62,775 nucleotides of DNA from Clostridium sp. CAG:678 (lineage in GTDB: Bacteria > Bacillota > Clostridia > Oscillospirales > Acutalibacteraceae): positions 80,282 through 143,056 of the forward strand of contig HF991804.1 of the NCBI GenBank assembly GCA_000431535.1, given 5' to 3'. Made by a program: the position numbers and the translations under genes. Positions 24,871 to 33,902 of the stretch are shown here, in pieces (positions within the stretch are counted from its first letter, which is position 1; every line of letters starts with the position of its first letter). The notes under the pieces were generated by a model. That model did no database searches, was not told the origin of the DNA, and saw nothing but the letters and a program-made list of their open reading frames with translations.

Positions 24871-26493
24871 CTGAAAAAGTATACGTATTTTGATGAGGAG
24901 TGGGATGATTATATCGCCGCTTCCGGTCAGCGCCGTTTTACCCTGCCGCAGGCAGATCTTTCTTCTGTGAAAGACATGGCAAAAGACCTTTTTGCAAAAC
25001 TGCGCAGGCTCACGCCGGCAAAAGCGCGCAGGATCCTGAAAACGCTTTTTTCCAAAGTGAAAAGCAGCGTTTCCGGTATTTCACTTGGCTTTAAAGCAGG
25101 TATTGCCGTTTTGCTTGCTGCCGCCGTTGTGGTTACGCCTGTTTTGTTTTATATTGATTTAAGCGGAGAAAACCGCAGCGAGAACCGCTTTGACGGCGAT
25201 GCGGCAAAGGTGTGCGCCAACATTATCGGCGAGTACGGCTCGGCAAAAACGGAGCAGGCGGATCATACCGGGGAAATGTACCGCATGGCAGGCCTTTCCT
25301 TTGCACGCGAAGTGGATTTTGACGGCAACGGCAGATCCGAACTGATGCTTGCGTTCCGCAGCGGCAGCGCGTATCAGGCGGAAGTCTGGGGGTATGACGG
25401 CGGCGATTTTGTGCGTTTGTATTCCCATGCCGCCAATGTTGACGCAAACCATCCGGAAGCGGGGTACTGGATCTCGCTTTACCGCCACGGCAGTGAATTT
25501 TATATCGGTGAACTGTCCGCAGAGGATGGTAAAACGATGGATCTTTTCAGCCTGCACGGCGGCACGTTTAAAAGTACGCGGCAGTGCGAATATGATCCGG
25601 TGAACGATATCTATGCGGAGAACGGCAAAATCAATACCGCGGATTATGAAACGATCCGGCTTTCCAACCTCAGCGCCTCCAAAGCGGAGGATCTGCTGGA
25701 TTCCGTTTCCGCAGCCATAAACAGTTTCGGCGCGGCGGACGACGGCGCGCTGCCTGTTTCTGCAAAGTCCGGCGAGGAACTGATGGCGCAGGCGTATTCC
25801 AATGTGGTGCAGGACTATGTTTCAAAATACGGCAGGCCGCAGTATGATTCGTCTTCACGCACCTGCTTTGCAACGGGGCTGTGCGTGGCGGATCTGATTG
25901 ATTTTAACGGCGACGGTGTAAATGAACTTTTAACGGTGTATCGGTTCAGCAAAAAGATCTCCGCAACGGATGATGCGGGCAACCATGTGCTGGATACAGA
26001 GCCGGAATATAAGATTGAAGTGTTCCGCTGGAACGGAACCTCCGCCGTAAAAGCGTTTGAAAATGAGGGCATATCGGAAATGCAGGATCCGGATGATCCG
26101 CAGCGGTTTTATATTTTGCGCAAAAACGGCGAAAAAACCGATATCTGCCGCAATACTTACACGTATGACGAGCGCACGCAGCGGATCTGGAAAGGCGCCA
26201 GCCGAATCAGTGAAATGGATGAAAACGGTGCGTTTTCCGCCTTTTTTACGGCAGAGGTAAACAGCAATTACGGCTATAATACATACCGCATCAACGGCGA
26301 GCGCGTGTACCGCCGCGAATTTAATGCAAACGGCTATGCAGTGCCCTATTTCTGTAACGACGAAGATTATGATGAAGAGCAGTATACCGTTGTTTTTCTT
26401 CAGGGCGGATCAGACCGCGGCGCCGATATCCAAAAGCGGATATCCCAAACAGAAAAGAATATAGATGATATTACTTCCGCCGCGAACGTATAA
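24871..26493 (+). CDS. Single-pass anchored protein of unknown function, probable CTG start
   Basis: Unrecognised protein of about 540 residues. The frame is open from a CTG at 24871 that lies seven bases after a very strong site (AAGGGGGTGG), reading KKYTYFDEEWDDYI after the start. The first GTG in frame, at 24967, has no site and would discard this conserved-looking acidic opening, so I favour the CTG. The layout is a cytoplasmic N-terminus of about 70 residues, one transmembrane helix (GFKAGIAVLLAAAVVVTPVLF), and a large extracytoplasmic region. That region holds DFDGNGRSELML and DFNGDGVNELLT, two DxDGDG-type calcium-binding or FG-GAP-like loops. No enzyme motif was found. It follows dnaI by 65 bases and may be co-transcribed. 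Confidence 0.7.
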   Translation: MKKYTYFDEEWDDYIAASGQRRFTLPQADLSSVKDMAKDLFAKLRRLTPAKARRILKTLFSKVKSSVSGISLGFKAGIAVLLAAAVVVTPVLFYIDLSGENRSENRFDGDAAKVCANIIGEYGSAKTEQADHTGEMYRMAGLSFAREVDFDGNGRSELMLAFRSGSAYQAEVWGYDGGDFVRLYSHAANVDANHPEAGYWISLYRHGSEFYIGELSAEDGKTMDLFSLHGGTFKSTRQCEYDPVNDIYAENGKINTADYETIRLSNLSASKAEDLLDSVSAAINSFGAADDGALPVSAKSGEELMAQAYSNVVQDYVSKYGRPQYDSSSRTCFATGLCVADLIDFNGDGVNELLTVYRFSKKISATDDAGNHVLDTEPEYKIEVFRWNGTSAVKAFENEGISEMQDPDDPQRFYILRKNGEKTDICRNTYTYDERTQRIWKGASRISEMDENGAFSAFFTAEVNSNYGYNTYRINGERVYRREFNANGYAVPYFCNDEDYDEEQYTVVFLQGGSDRGADIQKRISQTEKNIDDITSAANV

Positions 26494-26520
26494 CGTCTTT
26501 TTATAAAATATTTGCAGATA

Positions 26521-26556
26521 AAAAGGGCTTTCCAAACGGAAAGCCCTTTTATTTTA
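26521..26556. terminator. Bidirectional intrinsic terminator
   Basis: Thirteen-base perfect stem AAAAGGGCTTTCC / GGAAAGCCCTTTT with loop AAAC. The T tract works on both strands, between the anchored protein gene and the convergent leuB. Confidence 0.88.
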
Positions 26557-26575
26557 ATCATAAATTTGTTCCGGT

Positions 26576-27646
26576 TTACAGCAGGGAAGCGACCAGATCG
26601 CCCATTTCGGAGGTGGTAACTTTTTTGAAGCCGTCCTCATAGATGTCGGGCGTTCTTGCCTGCGTCAGAGCGGTGTCTACCGCCTGTTCTATGGCGTTTG
26701 CCGCCTCGCTTTCCCCAAAGGTGTAGCGCAGCATCATCGCGCCGGAAAGGATCGTGGCAAGCGGGTTTGCTTTCTGCTGACCGGCAATATCGGGAGCGGA
26801 GCCGTGGATCGGCTCATACAGACCGAATGTGCCTTTCGCAAGCGATGCCGAAGCAAGCATGCCGATCGATCCGCTGATCATGGACGCTTCGTCGGAAAGA
26901 ATATCGCCGAACATGTTTGAGGTAACGATCGTGTCAAACTGGCGGGGATTGCGCACCAGTTGCATTGCGCAGTTGTCCACATACATATAGGAAAGCTCCA
27001 CCTCGGGGTAATCCGCTTTTACGCGCTCTGCAACCTTGCGCCAAAGTCTGGAGGAGTCCAGAACATTTGCCTTGTCCACGCAGGTAAGTTTTTTATTTCT
27101 TTTCATGGCGTATTCAAAGCCCGCGCGCAGGATTCGCTCAATCTCCGGCACGGTATAGCGTTCTGTGTCATAAGCGCCCTCCACGCCGTCTTTTTCATAG
27201 GTGCCGCGGTCGCCGAAATAGATGCCGCCGGTAAGTTCACGAACGATCAGGATATCCAGCCCGTCGCCGATGATCTCTTCCTTAATGGGGGATGCGTCCT
27301 TAAGCGGCGCAAAGATCTTTGCCGGGCGCAGGTTGGCAAACAGGCCAAGCGATTCGCGTATTGCAAGCAAGCCAGCCTCCGGGCGGTTGCTGCCGGGCTG
27401 CGTATCCCATTTCGGGCCGCCCACAGCGCCCAAAAGCACTGCGTCGGACGCTTTGCACGCCGCTTCTGTTTCTTTGGGATAGGGAACGCCGGTTGCGTCT
27501 ATGGCGCAGCCGCCGAGCAGCTGATCGTTGTACTCAAATTTGAATCCGTATTTTTCGCCTGCTTTATCCAGCACTTTTATGCATTCGTCAACGATCTCCG
27601 GGCCGATTCCGTCGCCCCGCAGAACGGTTATTTTGTAATTTTTCAT
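26576..27646 (-). CDS. leuB: 3-isopropylmalate dehydrogenase
   Basis: NAD-dependent oxidative decarboxylase of leucine biosynthesis, 356 residues, cytoplasmic homodimer. The family motifs are all present: [10 protein letters not shown] (about 9-18), VGGPKWD, LRPAKIF (about 106), [10 protein letters not shown] (about 136), the metal ligands in [14 protein letters not shown], and the NAD-binding GSAPDIAGQ near 282. It is the second gene of the leuA-leuB pair, 12 bases after leuA. The isomerase genes leuCD are not in this window. The gene looks complete. Confidence 0.97.
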   Translation of the reverse strand: MKNYKITVLRGDGIGPEIVDECIKVLDKAGEKYGFKFEYNDQLLGGCAIDATGVPYPKETEAACKASDAVLLGAVGGPKWDTQPGSNRPEAGLLAIRESLGLFANLRPAKIFAPLKDASPIKEEIIGDGLDILIVRELTGGIYFGDRGTYEKDGVEGAYDTERYTVPEIERILRAGFEYAMKRNKKLTCVDKANVLDSSRLWRKVAERVKADYPEVELSYMYVDNCAMQLVRNPRQFDTIVTSNMFGDILSDEASMISGSIGMLASASLAKGTFGLYEPIHGSAPDIAGQQKANPLATILSGAMMLRYTFGESEAANAIEQAVDTALTQARTPDIYEDGFKKVTTSEMGDLVASLL

Positions 27647-27658
27647 TGCGTACTCTCC

Positions 27659-29392
27659 TTATTTTTCAAAAATCCCGGGCATAGTGTCATCCCTGACGCA
27701 GCCCGGCTGATCCCGGTTTATGGCGCAGATGATGCCTTTCAGAGAGGCGTAGCCGATATTGTGCGAAACGCCGATGCCGAAAACATCTTTGCCCTGCGGA
27801 TTTTTCAGGTGAATATAGGAGATCGCCTTGGAATCTTCGCCAACGGAAATGGCGTGCTCGCTGTAATCCACAAACTGATAGCCCTTTATGCCGATCTGAT
27901 CCAGCGCATTGAAAAACGCCTCAATGGGGCCGCTGCCTGCGCCGTCAATCTTAACCAGGCTGCCGTCTTTCACTTTGATTTCGCCCTCAAAATGCACGCG
28001 GGTCAGATATTCGCCCTCTTCCTTTTCCTCAAAGGTCTTGTGGTTCATGATCCTGTATGGGCCAACCACATTTCTGTATTCTTTCTGGAACAGGTCAAAC
28101 ACTTCATCCGGTTTCAGTTCTTTGCCCTTTGCGTCGCAGGCATGCTTTACAACCGCGCCGAACTCAACCTGCATGGCTTTGGGCATTTTGATGCCGTAAT
28201 CGGCGGAAAGAATGAATGCCGCGCCGCCTTTGCCGCTCTGAGAGTTGATTCGGATAACAGGCTCGTATTCCCTGCCTACGTCTGCCGGGTCAATGGGCAG
28301 ATAGGGAACTTCCCAATAATCGGAATTGGTTTCTTCCATATAGGTCTTGCCCTTGTTGATCGCGTCCTGATGAGAGCCGGAAAACGCCGTAAATACAAGT
28401 TCGCCTGCATACGGCTGGCGCGGCGGCACTTTCATCTTGGTGGTGCGCTCATACACTTCTTTGATCTTGTTGATATCGTGGAAATCCAGTTTCGGGTCAA
28501 CGCCCTGCGTCCACATATTCAGCGCAAGCGTAACGATATCTACGTTTCCTGTGCGTTCGCCGTTGCCGAAAAGCGTGCCCTCTACTCTGTCCGCGCCCGC
28601 CATCAGCGCAAGTTCGGTTGCCGCAACGCCCTCGCCGCGGTCATTGTGCGGGTGCAGGGAGATGATGCAGGCGTCCCTGTTGCTGATGTGGCGGCAGAAA
28701 TATTCGATCTGATCCGCATAGCAGTTCGGCGTTGCGCATTCAACGGTGGACGGCAGATTCAGAATGATCGGGTTTTCGGGCGTTGCGCCCATTACTTTCA
28801 TGACTTCTTCACAAATCCAAACAGCATTGTCAATCTCCGTGCCGGTAAAGGATTCCGGCGAATATTCATAGCGGATATTCATATCGGGGTACTGCTTTAA
28901 TTCCTCGTCCGTGAGTTCTTTGATCAGTTTGGCGCCCTCCACGGCTATATCGATTACACCCTGCATATCCGTTTTAAACACAACTTTGCGCTGCAGCGTG
29001 GAAGTGGAGTTGTAGAAATGCACAATCACGTTTTTTGCGCCTTTGATTGCTTCAAATGTTTTTTTGATCAGGTGCGCTCTTGCCTGAACAAGCACCTGAA
29101 TCGTTACGTCATCCGGAATATAGTTTCCCTCGATCAGTGTTCTCAGAATTTCATATTCCGTTTCGGAGGCGGAGGGAAACCCCACTTCGATCTCCTTAAC
29201 GCCGATATCTATAAGTGTTTTGAAAAGTTCCAGCTTTTCTTCCAGATTCATTGGGTCAACCAGCGCCTGGTTGCCGTCTCTTAAATCAACGGAGCACCAT
29301 GTGGGCGCTTTGGTAATGGTCTTATCCGGCCAGGTTCTGTCCGGAATGTTGATGGGCTTGAAGGGAATATACTTTTTGTATCCTTTCAGCAT
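27659..29392 (-). CDS. leuA: 2-isopropylmalate synthase, long type
   Basis: First committed enzyme of leucine synthesis, condensing acetyl-CoA with 2-oxoisovalerate. About 577 residues: this is the long LeuA2/IPMS class with the DRTWPDKTITKAPTWCSVDLRDGNQAL opening split across residues 17-43, whose DLRDGNQ holds the metal ligand, and the HPHNDRGEGVAA metal motif near 258. A C-terminal LeuA dimer/regulatory domain follows (about 440-560) and is expected to mediate leucine feedback. The start ATG 29392 follows AAAGGAG. An earlier in-frame start would lie within the T-box terminator, so it is rejected. Expression is controlled by the leucine T-box upstream. Confidence 0.96.
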   Translation of the reverse strand: MLKGYKKYIPFKPINIPDRTWPDKTITKAPTWCSVDLRDGNQALVDPMNLEEKLELFKTLIDIGVKEIEVGFPSASETEYEILRTLIEGNYIPDDVTIQVLVQARAHLIKKTFEAIKGAKNVIVHFYNSTSTLQRKVVFKTDMQGVIDIAVEGAKLIKELTDEELKQYPDMNIRYEYSPESFTGTEIDNAVWICEEVMKVMGATPENPIILNLPSTVECATPNCYADQIEYFCRHISNRDACIISLHPHNDRGEGVAATELALMAGADRVEGTLFGNGERTGNVDIVTLALNMWTQGVDPKLDFHDINKIKEVYERTTKMKVPPRQPYAGELVFTAFSGSHQDAINKGKTYMEETNSDYWEVPYLPIDPADVGREYEPVIRINSQSGKGGAAFILSADYGIKMPKAMQVEFGAVVKHACDAKGKELKPDEVFDLFQKEYRNVVGPYRIMNHKTFEEKEEGEYLTRVHFEGEIKVKDGSLVKIDGAGSGPIEAFFNALDQIGIKGYQFVDYSEHAISVGEDSKAISYIHLKNPQGKDVFGIGVSHNIGYASLKGIICAINRDQPGCVRDDTMPGIFEK

Positions 29393-29422
29393 AATAAAAA
29401 CTCCTTTCTTTATGAAGGGCAT

Positions 29423-29708
29423 AAAAAATACGCCCCCAAATGATATAGGGGCGTAGAAAATTCTACACGGTACCACCCTACTTCAGCGGAAAGATCCGCC
29501 CTTTAGCATCAACAAATGCCTTAACGAATAACGCCGTTACACGTCCGCTCCTATCCAAAGTTTTCAGAGCGGCAACTCCGCGGAGAGCTATGCACCGTAA
29601 TTCCTGTACCGGCTTTCACCGCCCGCCGGCTCTCTGCACCTCAAATTACGGTCTTTTTCCGCATCATAGTCTTTTTTGGGTAATATTCAGTTTACCAAAC
29701 CTTTCGGT
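29423..29708 (-). promoter_or_regulatory. T-box leader controlling leuA-leuB
   Basis: The minus strand upstream of leuA carries the T-box sequence AGGGTGGTACCG (29468-29479) followed by a terminator stem GCCCC / GGGGGC and a T run (29423-29454). The TGGT bulge would pair with ACCA of an uncharged tRNA with discriminator A, as tRNA-Leu has. A Stem I can be drawn with basal pairs GCGGA / TCCGC and CCGTAAT / ATTACGG. The likely specifier in its 3' side is CTC (29585-29587), a leucine codon, fitting leuA. Transcription would be read through when leucyl-tRNA is uncharged. The specifier call is inference. Confidence 0.88.
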
Positions 29709-29715
29709 TAGAATC

Positions 29716-29743
29716 ATTATAACACATAGATTTTAAAAGTCAA
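29716..29743 (-). promoter_or_regulatory. Promoter of the leuA T-box transcript
   Basis: TTGACT (29738-29743) and a perfect TATAAT (29716-29721) on the minus strand with a 16-base spacer. It sets the start of the T-box leader near 29709. Confidence 0.87.
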
Positions 29744-29773
29744 GAACCATATTTTAACGGCTGCGCCGGTATT

Positions 29774-30418
29774 TTACGGCAGGGTGGAATAGCCGTGGCC
29801 GTTGGCAATGCCTTTTACCGGCACGCCCTGCTTGCACAGGGGGCAGTCGTGTTTGCCGTAAACCCGGTAATTCGGCAGGTCGTCCTGCGTAAAGATAGAG
29901 TTGACCTCTATGCCGGAAATGTTTCTCGTTGCGCTGAACGCGGCGGAGACGCCGACTGTGGCGCCGCCGTAGTATTGCACGCTTTCGATCGCGCGCTGAA
30001 CGGTTTTTCCGCTCGTGATGCAGGAGATCAGAACCAGCACTTTTTTGCCGTGAATCATTCTTTTCAGATTGTCTCGGAAGATCATGTTGCCGGCGGCGTC
30101 ATATTCCGGCCCTAATACATATATATCGCCAACGGGATTCGGCTGCATCATGCTGGGGCGTGAAAGTTCGTGCGCAATATAAGCGCCGAGGGCCTGTGTT
30201 TCATAAAGGCAGAGCACGGTGTCTATTTTGATATCCCGCTCAATATAATACTGCGCGATCAGCATTGCCGCGTCCACGGAAACGGAATGATTGTGTTTGA
30301 TATCCGATGTGCCCACATAGTAGTTGATATGCGCGTTTTCCGTTATAAAATGCCCCTCTGTAACGCGGATGAATACGCGTGAATCCCGCTCGGATGCAAT
30401 GATGATATTATTTTCCGT
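29774..30418 (-). CDS. Orotate phosphoribosyltransferase-like protein, apparent ACG start
   Basis: Type I PRTase-fold protein of about 214 residues. The frame is open upstream of the first canonical start (GTG 30316), and the extra part reads ENNIIIASERDSRVFIRV, a sensible N-terminus. The codon at the expected start (30416-30418) is ACG, eight bases after AAAGGGG, where ATG is expected. The PRPP loop region reads VLVLISCITSGKTVQRA, lacking the usual acidic pair, so catalysis is uncertain. A C-terminal HDCPLCKQG motif may bind zinc. Paralogues of this kind are common in Clostridia and are annotated as orotate PRTase by homology. It stands alone between leuA's promoter and the next terminator. 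Confidence 0.75.
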   Translation of the reverse strand, partial: TENNIIIASERDSRVFIRVTEGHFITENAHINYYVGTSDIKHNHSVSVDAAMLIAQYYIERDIKIDTVLCLYETQALGAYIAHELSRPSMMQPNPVGDIYVLGPEYDAAGNMIFRDNLKRMIHGKKVLVLISCITSGKTVQRAIESVQYYGGATVGVSAAFSATRNISGIEVNSIFTQDDLPNYRVYGKHDCPLCKQGVPVKGIANGHGYSTLP

Positions 30419-30534
30419 AAGATCAGCCCCTTTTTCTTTTAGTTTACTATATTATTATGCGTGATTTCAATACGGCCCGAACCAAAAATTTTTCATATAA
30501 TTTGTGGATTTTGAACAAAAGACGCTTTTTCGTG

Positions 30535-30567
30535 AAAAAATAAGCCGCCCCGTTTGCCGGGACGGCT
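30535..30567 (-). terminator. Terminator of the GPH transporter/anchored protein operon
   Basis: Stem AGCCGTCCCGG / CCGGGGCGGCT type with a short loop (30543-30567), followed on the minus strand by TTATTTTTT. It ends the operon at 30585-33072. Confidence 0.8.
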
Positions 30568-30584
30568 CTGTATTTTTATACTGT

Positions 30585-31544
30585 TTATGCCGCTATGCCG
30601 GCAAGCTGCCCGGCATAAAACGTATTGGTGTTTGTGGTCAGGTTATCCACATACCAGGTGTTGCCGATCTGCACAACATATACATCCAGCGTTGCAATAA
30701 CGGTGCCGTCGGCAAGCGCAGCCTGTGTGGTTACCATCTGGGCGGCTGAAATATCATCTGCCGTGATTTCATAGGTTTCCAGCACGTCTGCCGGGAGCGC
30801 CGCTTTGTAAGCGTCCAGATCCGCAACGGGCGCAGCGTTCACAACGGTGGTTATAATCTTGTAGTCCTCGCCGTACATCTCTTGATAAAGACCGATTGAT
30901 TTTTCCTGAATCACGGTCTTTTCGTCCTCGCCAAGCACTTCTTCCGTGCCTGTAACGGCGTTTCCGTATGCAGAAACATTGGATTCAAATGCCGTGAACA
31001 TCACTTCATCGTCCAGATACTCGTCGCCGAACACTTCCTGGCGCACCTCAATGAAACGGCTGAAATAATTTTTATAAATGCTGTCATAATCGTCCCAGCC
31101 ATAGGTTTGGATCAGTTCCACGTAATAGGGGTACATTCTGTCTGCAACCTGGCCGGCAAGTGTGCCGTCATCATTGGCAGTGGCTTCGGATTTGTATTGA
31201 TCGTTATTGTATCCGTCCTTATCTTTCTGCATTTGCTCAAAAACTTTGCTGTCCATGCCCACTTCGTATTTCGGGTAGATCAGCGGATACATATAATAAA
31301 TACGGATGAAATCGCCGTATTTTTCGCTCTTGGCGGAAAAGGTGTAGTTGTAAGCGTTGTAGCCGTCTCCGCGCTGAAATACAGTGTCCGCGTAGTTCAG
31401 CGCCGTTTTCTGCGGGTCAAACTGGATGTATCTGTTTTTAAAGGCATATCCCGTAACTGCCGCAAGGATCGCTGCAACCACCAAAACGGCGATTACGGCG
31501 TAAAGTTTGTAGTTAAAGCCCTTTTTGCTTTCGCTTTTAGCCAT
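30585..31544 (-). CDS. Membrane-anchored extracytoplasmic protein, unknown function
   Basis: Protein of 319 residues with a short cytoplasmic KSESKKGF start, one transmembrane segment (about 14-33, AVIAVLVVAAILAAVTGYAF), and an extracytoplasmic region rich in tyrosine and acidic residues. I see no enzyme motif. Start ATG 31544 has GGGGGTG upstream; the frame runs further 5' into the transporter gene. It begins 13 bases after the stop of the GPH transporter, so the pair is one operon. This suggests, but does not show, that it helps substrate capture or transporter assembly. Confidence 0.75.
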   Translation of the reverse strand: MAKSESKKGFNYKLYAVIAVLVVAAILAAVTGYAFKNRYIQFDPQKTALNYADTVFQRGDGYNAYNYTFSAKSEKYGDFIRIYYMYPLIYPKYEVGMDSKVFEQMQKDKDGYNNDQYKSEATANDDGTLAGQVADRMYPYYVELIQTYGWDDYDSIYKNYFSRFIEVRQEVFGDEYLDDEVMFTAFESNVSAYGNAVTGTEEVLGEDEKTVIQEKSIGLYQEMYGEDYKIITTVVNAAPVADLDAYKAALPADVLETYEITADDISAAQMVTTQAALADGTVIATLDVYVVQIGNTWYVDNLTTNTNTFYAGQLAGIAA

Positions 31545-31557
31545 ATCACGCACCCCC

Positions 31558-33072
31558 TTATTCGGCCTGCGCCTCAGGCTCGGCGCCGTCCCCGGCACTT
31601 TCGCCCTTTGCTGCGGCTGCCGCTGCGCGGCGTTCTCTGAGCGCCTCTGTGATCATTTCTTTCTTCTTGCCGACGTTGTCATAGAAGAAGATCGGCACCA
31701 TCTGCAGCACAACGAAGATGGCCGGGATGATCGTGTAGATCATCAGCATGCGGTTCAGCGTTGTATCGCTCTGCGCCGCATAGGCAACGTTCGGGTCTGA
31801 GGAAAGGGTATAGCGGCTCCAGGTGTAAAGAAGCCATGGGCCGAAACCTTTTGTGCAGGCGGACGCTACTTTGGAGAAAAGTCCGTATCCGGCATAGGCA
31901 ATACCGTCCTGCCGTTTGCCCGTTTTGTATTCAATCTCGTCCACACAGTCCGCAATCATGATGTTCGGCGTGGTGTTGGTGTTGCCGTGCTGAATGCCGC
32001 AGAAGAAGTTGATGATCAAAAACGGAATGATCAGCGCGCTGTTGAAACCAACGGAGCTGGAAACGATATAAAGAATCGCCAGCGAGGTAGCGCCGTATAT
32101 GCAAAACAGAATATACGTGGTTTTTGTGGAGAATTTTTTAAGCACAAAGTTTACCAGCAGCGTGCCTACTGCCGTGCCGATGCCCATGGGCAGCAGAAGC
32201 GCCAGTTTCAGATCCTTGGAGCCAAGCAGATAAACGGCAATGTAGAGGGAAACGGTGCCGTAAACGCCGCGGCCGAATCCTGTGAATTTGGTAAGGGATA
32301 CCATCAGCAGGTTCTTGTTGCCGAACACAACTTTCAGTGAATCTTTAATGCTTACTTTTTCCTGCGTAAAAGGCACGCGTTCTTTGTTGTTTGCAAAGAA
32401 GATCATAACAAAAAGGATGATGCCAAGGCAGCATACCGCGGTGGAGATGATCAGGTCTATGCCCTGGCCCTCCGCGTTTTTAAACTGCTGCTGACCCATC
32501 ATGGCTTTCATAACGGCGCCCACTACAATAATAACAACCATACCGCCGCTCTGGCCTACGGAGCGCAGGAAAGAGGATATGGAGATCGCCGTGGAGCGCT
32601 CGCTTGGGTTCGGCGAGCAAAGTGATCCAAAGCAGTTTGCCGGGCTTTCCACCGCGCAGGAAACCGCCGTGTAAAGGCTGTAGATCACAAACATCCATGC
32701 AATCGCAACCGTTTGTGAATTTGTGTTTGGCGCAACAAAAACAAGAAGCGCAACAACGGCAAGGGGCACAACGCCGAAACCTACCCACGGTTTCACTTTG
32801 CCGAATTTGGTTCTTGTTCTGTCCACCAGATAACCGATTACAAGTTCGCAGACGGCGCCCACGATACCTGCAACGAAAAATACGTTAGAAATCGCTCCGC
32901 TCATTACATCGCTGTCAAACCCCTTGCCTTTGAAAGCGAAATCCGCAAAGAAGGTTGCGGTGTAATCCGGCATCCAGCCCGTAAGCAGCGCTACGCCGAA
33001 GAGGCCAATGCCGTATGTAATGATCTCGGAGAACTTCATAAATTTTTTGCTGCCGCTTTTTTCGTCAGCCAT
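31558..33072 (-). CDS. GPH-family (glycoside-pentoside-hexuronide) MFS transporter
   Basis: Twelve-helix cation:sugar symporter-type protein of the GPH/MelB family, 504 residues. The N-terminal half shows YLVDRTRTKFGKVKPW (about 83-98), the conserved loop between helices 2 and 3 of the family with D and R residues, and the C-terminal half shows MIADCVDEIEYKTGKRQDGIAYAG, the second family signature. A low-complexity alanine/glutamate tail ends the protein. AAGGGAG precedes the ATG. A second transporter of the same family lies at 38.5 kb. The substrate is not shown; the nearest glycoside hydrolase in the window is the GH2 enzyme 19 kb away. Confidence 0.9.
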   Translation of the reverse strand: MADEKSGSKKFMKFSEIITYGIGLFGVALLTGWMPDYTATFFADFAFKGKGFDSDVMSGAISNVFFVAGIVGAVCELVIGYLVDRTRTKFGKVKPWVGFGVVPLAVVALLVFVAPNTNSQTVAIAWMFVIYSLYTAVSCAVESPANCFGSLCSPNPSERSTAISISSFLRSVGQSGGMVVIIVVGAVMKAMMGQQQFKNAEGQGIDLIISTAVCCLGIILFVMIFFANNKERVPFTQEKVSIKDSLKVVFGNKNLLMVSLTKFTGFGRGVYGTVSLYIAVYLLGSKDLKLALLLPMGIGTAVGTLLVNFVLKKFSTKTTYILFCIYGATSLAILYIVSSSVGFNSALIIPFLIINFFCGIQHGNTNTTPNIMIADCVDEIEYKTGKRQDGIAYAGYGLFSKVASACTKGFGPWLLYTWSRYTLSSDPNVAYAAQSDTTLNRMLMIYTIIPAIFVVLQMVPIFFYDNVGKKKEMITEALRERRAAAAAAKGESAGDGAEPEAQAE

Positions 33073-33595
33073 TTAAAAAGACTCCCTTCCGAATAAATAT
33101 TTCACTCAATTTTAACAAAGATTTGACAATTGCGCAATATCTTTACCGCAATTTTTACATAAAAAATTAATTTTTTTGTTAAATTTAGACAAAAAGCATA
33201 AACCTATCAATCTATATCTAATTTATATGATGCATCCGTGCGGTTCATCTTCGTTTGCACGGAAAGCCGCCCTGAAACGCAGCGGTCAGCCGGGTAAACG
33301 CAAAAGAAGAAAGGCAGCGTATAACACGCTGCCTTTCCCTCTCTGTCTTTAACAAACTATAGGAGGACAAGATACTTAAAACGGTTGCGGCTCCGTTTCA
33401 AGGTGATTTTTATTATACACAGTTTTGCACAATTTGTCAACTGCAATATTAAAAATTTTTGCGCAGAATTAACAACGATATAAAAAACAAACAAAAAATA
33501 TCCTGCCGGTTTGGTTAATTTTGCCTGAACCGTCTCAAAAAATGTACTTTATTTTCTGATTATATAATTTGTAAATATGCATTTGCAAATTGTTA
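33073..33595. other. Intergenic stretch with hairpin, no gene accepted
   Basis: About 520 very AT-rich bases. It contains a ten-base hairpin AAAGGCAGCG / CGCTGCCTTT (33310-33336) without a good T tract. A 40-codon frame at 33228 has no ribosome site and is not accepted. I see nothing else that can be supported. Confidence 0.5.
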
Positions 33596-33624
33596 TTGAC
33601 ATAGAACAAATGTTCGTATAAAAT
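33596..33624 (+). promoter_or_regulatory. Promoter with LexA-like box in the spacer
   Basis: TTGACA (33596-33601) and TAAAAT (33619-33624) are 17 bases apart. Inside the spacer lies GAAC-AAAT-GTTC (33604-33615), with a G following the right arm. This matches the core of the Gram-positive SOS/LexA box, CGAAC-N4-GTTCG, with one outer base different. A bound repressor here would block RNA polymerase. It drives the small two-gene operon starting at 33687. Confidence 0.7.
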
Positions 33625-33686
33625 AAAGACCGTAAAGCGAAAGCCGCCCCAGCAGCGCTTTATATTTTGATGGGAGGTATAAATCT

Positions 33687-33902
33687 ATGACGGTTACGCA
33701 ACTTGCCGAGGAATATGAAAACCAGTACCGGGTGCTGAACGCAAAAATTCAGGGTCTGCGCCCGCTGCTCTGCGTCTATACGGGGGAGGATCTGGTGATC
33801 CTGCGGCGAAAGATCAAAATATATTATGATATGGCAAGCCAGTGCAAAGTGATTGCCACCATGCTTTCCGGGTATTATGAGGATGAGGAGGCGCGGAATT
33901 GA
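33687..33902 (+). CDS. Small helical protein upstream of sigma-region-4 gene
   Basis: A 71-residue protein starting MTVTQLAEEYENQYRVLN, predicted helical throughout with a likely coiled coil and no membrane segment. I do not recognise the family. GGGAGGT precedes the ATG. Its TGA overlaps the TTG start of the next gene (TTGA), so translation is coupled and the two products probably act together, for example as a sigma-like factor and its partner. The pair sits behind a promoter containing a LexA-like box. Similar small-protein/region-4 pairs are common in integrative elements of Clostridia, which is from memory and not checked here. Confidence 0.75.
   Translation: MTVTQLAEEYENQYRVLNAKIQGLRPLLCVYTGEDLVILRRKIKIYYDMASQCKVIATMLSGYYEDEEARN

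Noticed and set aside
26960-28900. Long plus-strand frame of 646 codons
   Set aside because: It lies entirely opposite leuB and leuA, has no ribosome site or family resemblance, and arises from the codon pattern of the true genes.
33310-33336. Hairpin as terminator for a flanking gene
   Set aside because: The stem is good but neither strand has a proper T tract, and no gene ends nearby.
33228-33353. Forty-codon frame starting ATGATG, rich in lysine and arginine
   Set aside because: No ribosome site, and it runs through a hairpin; probably chance.
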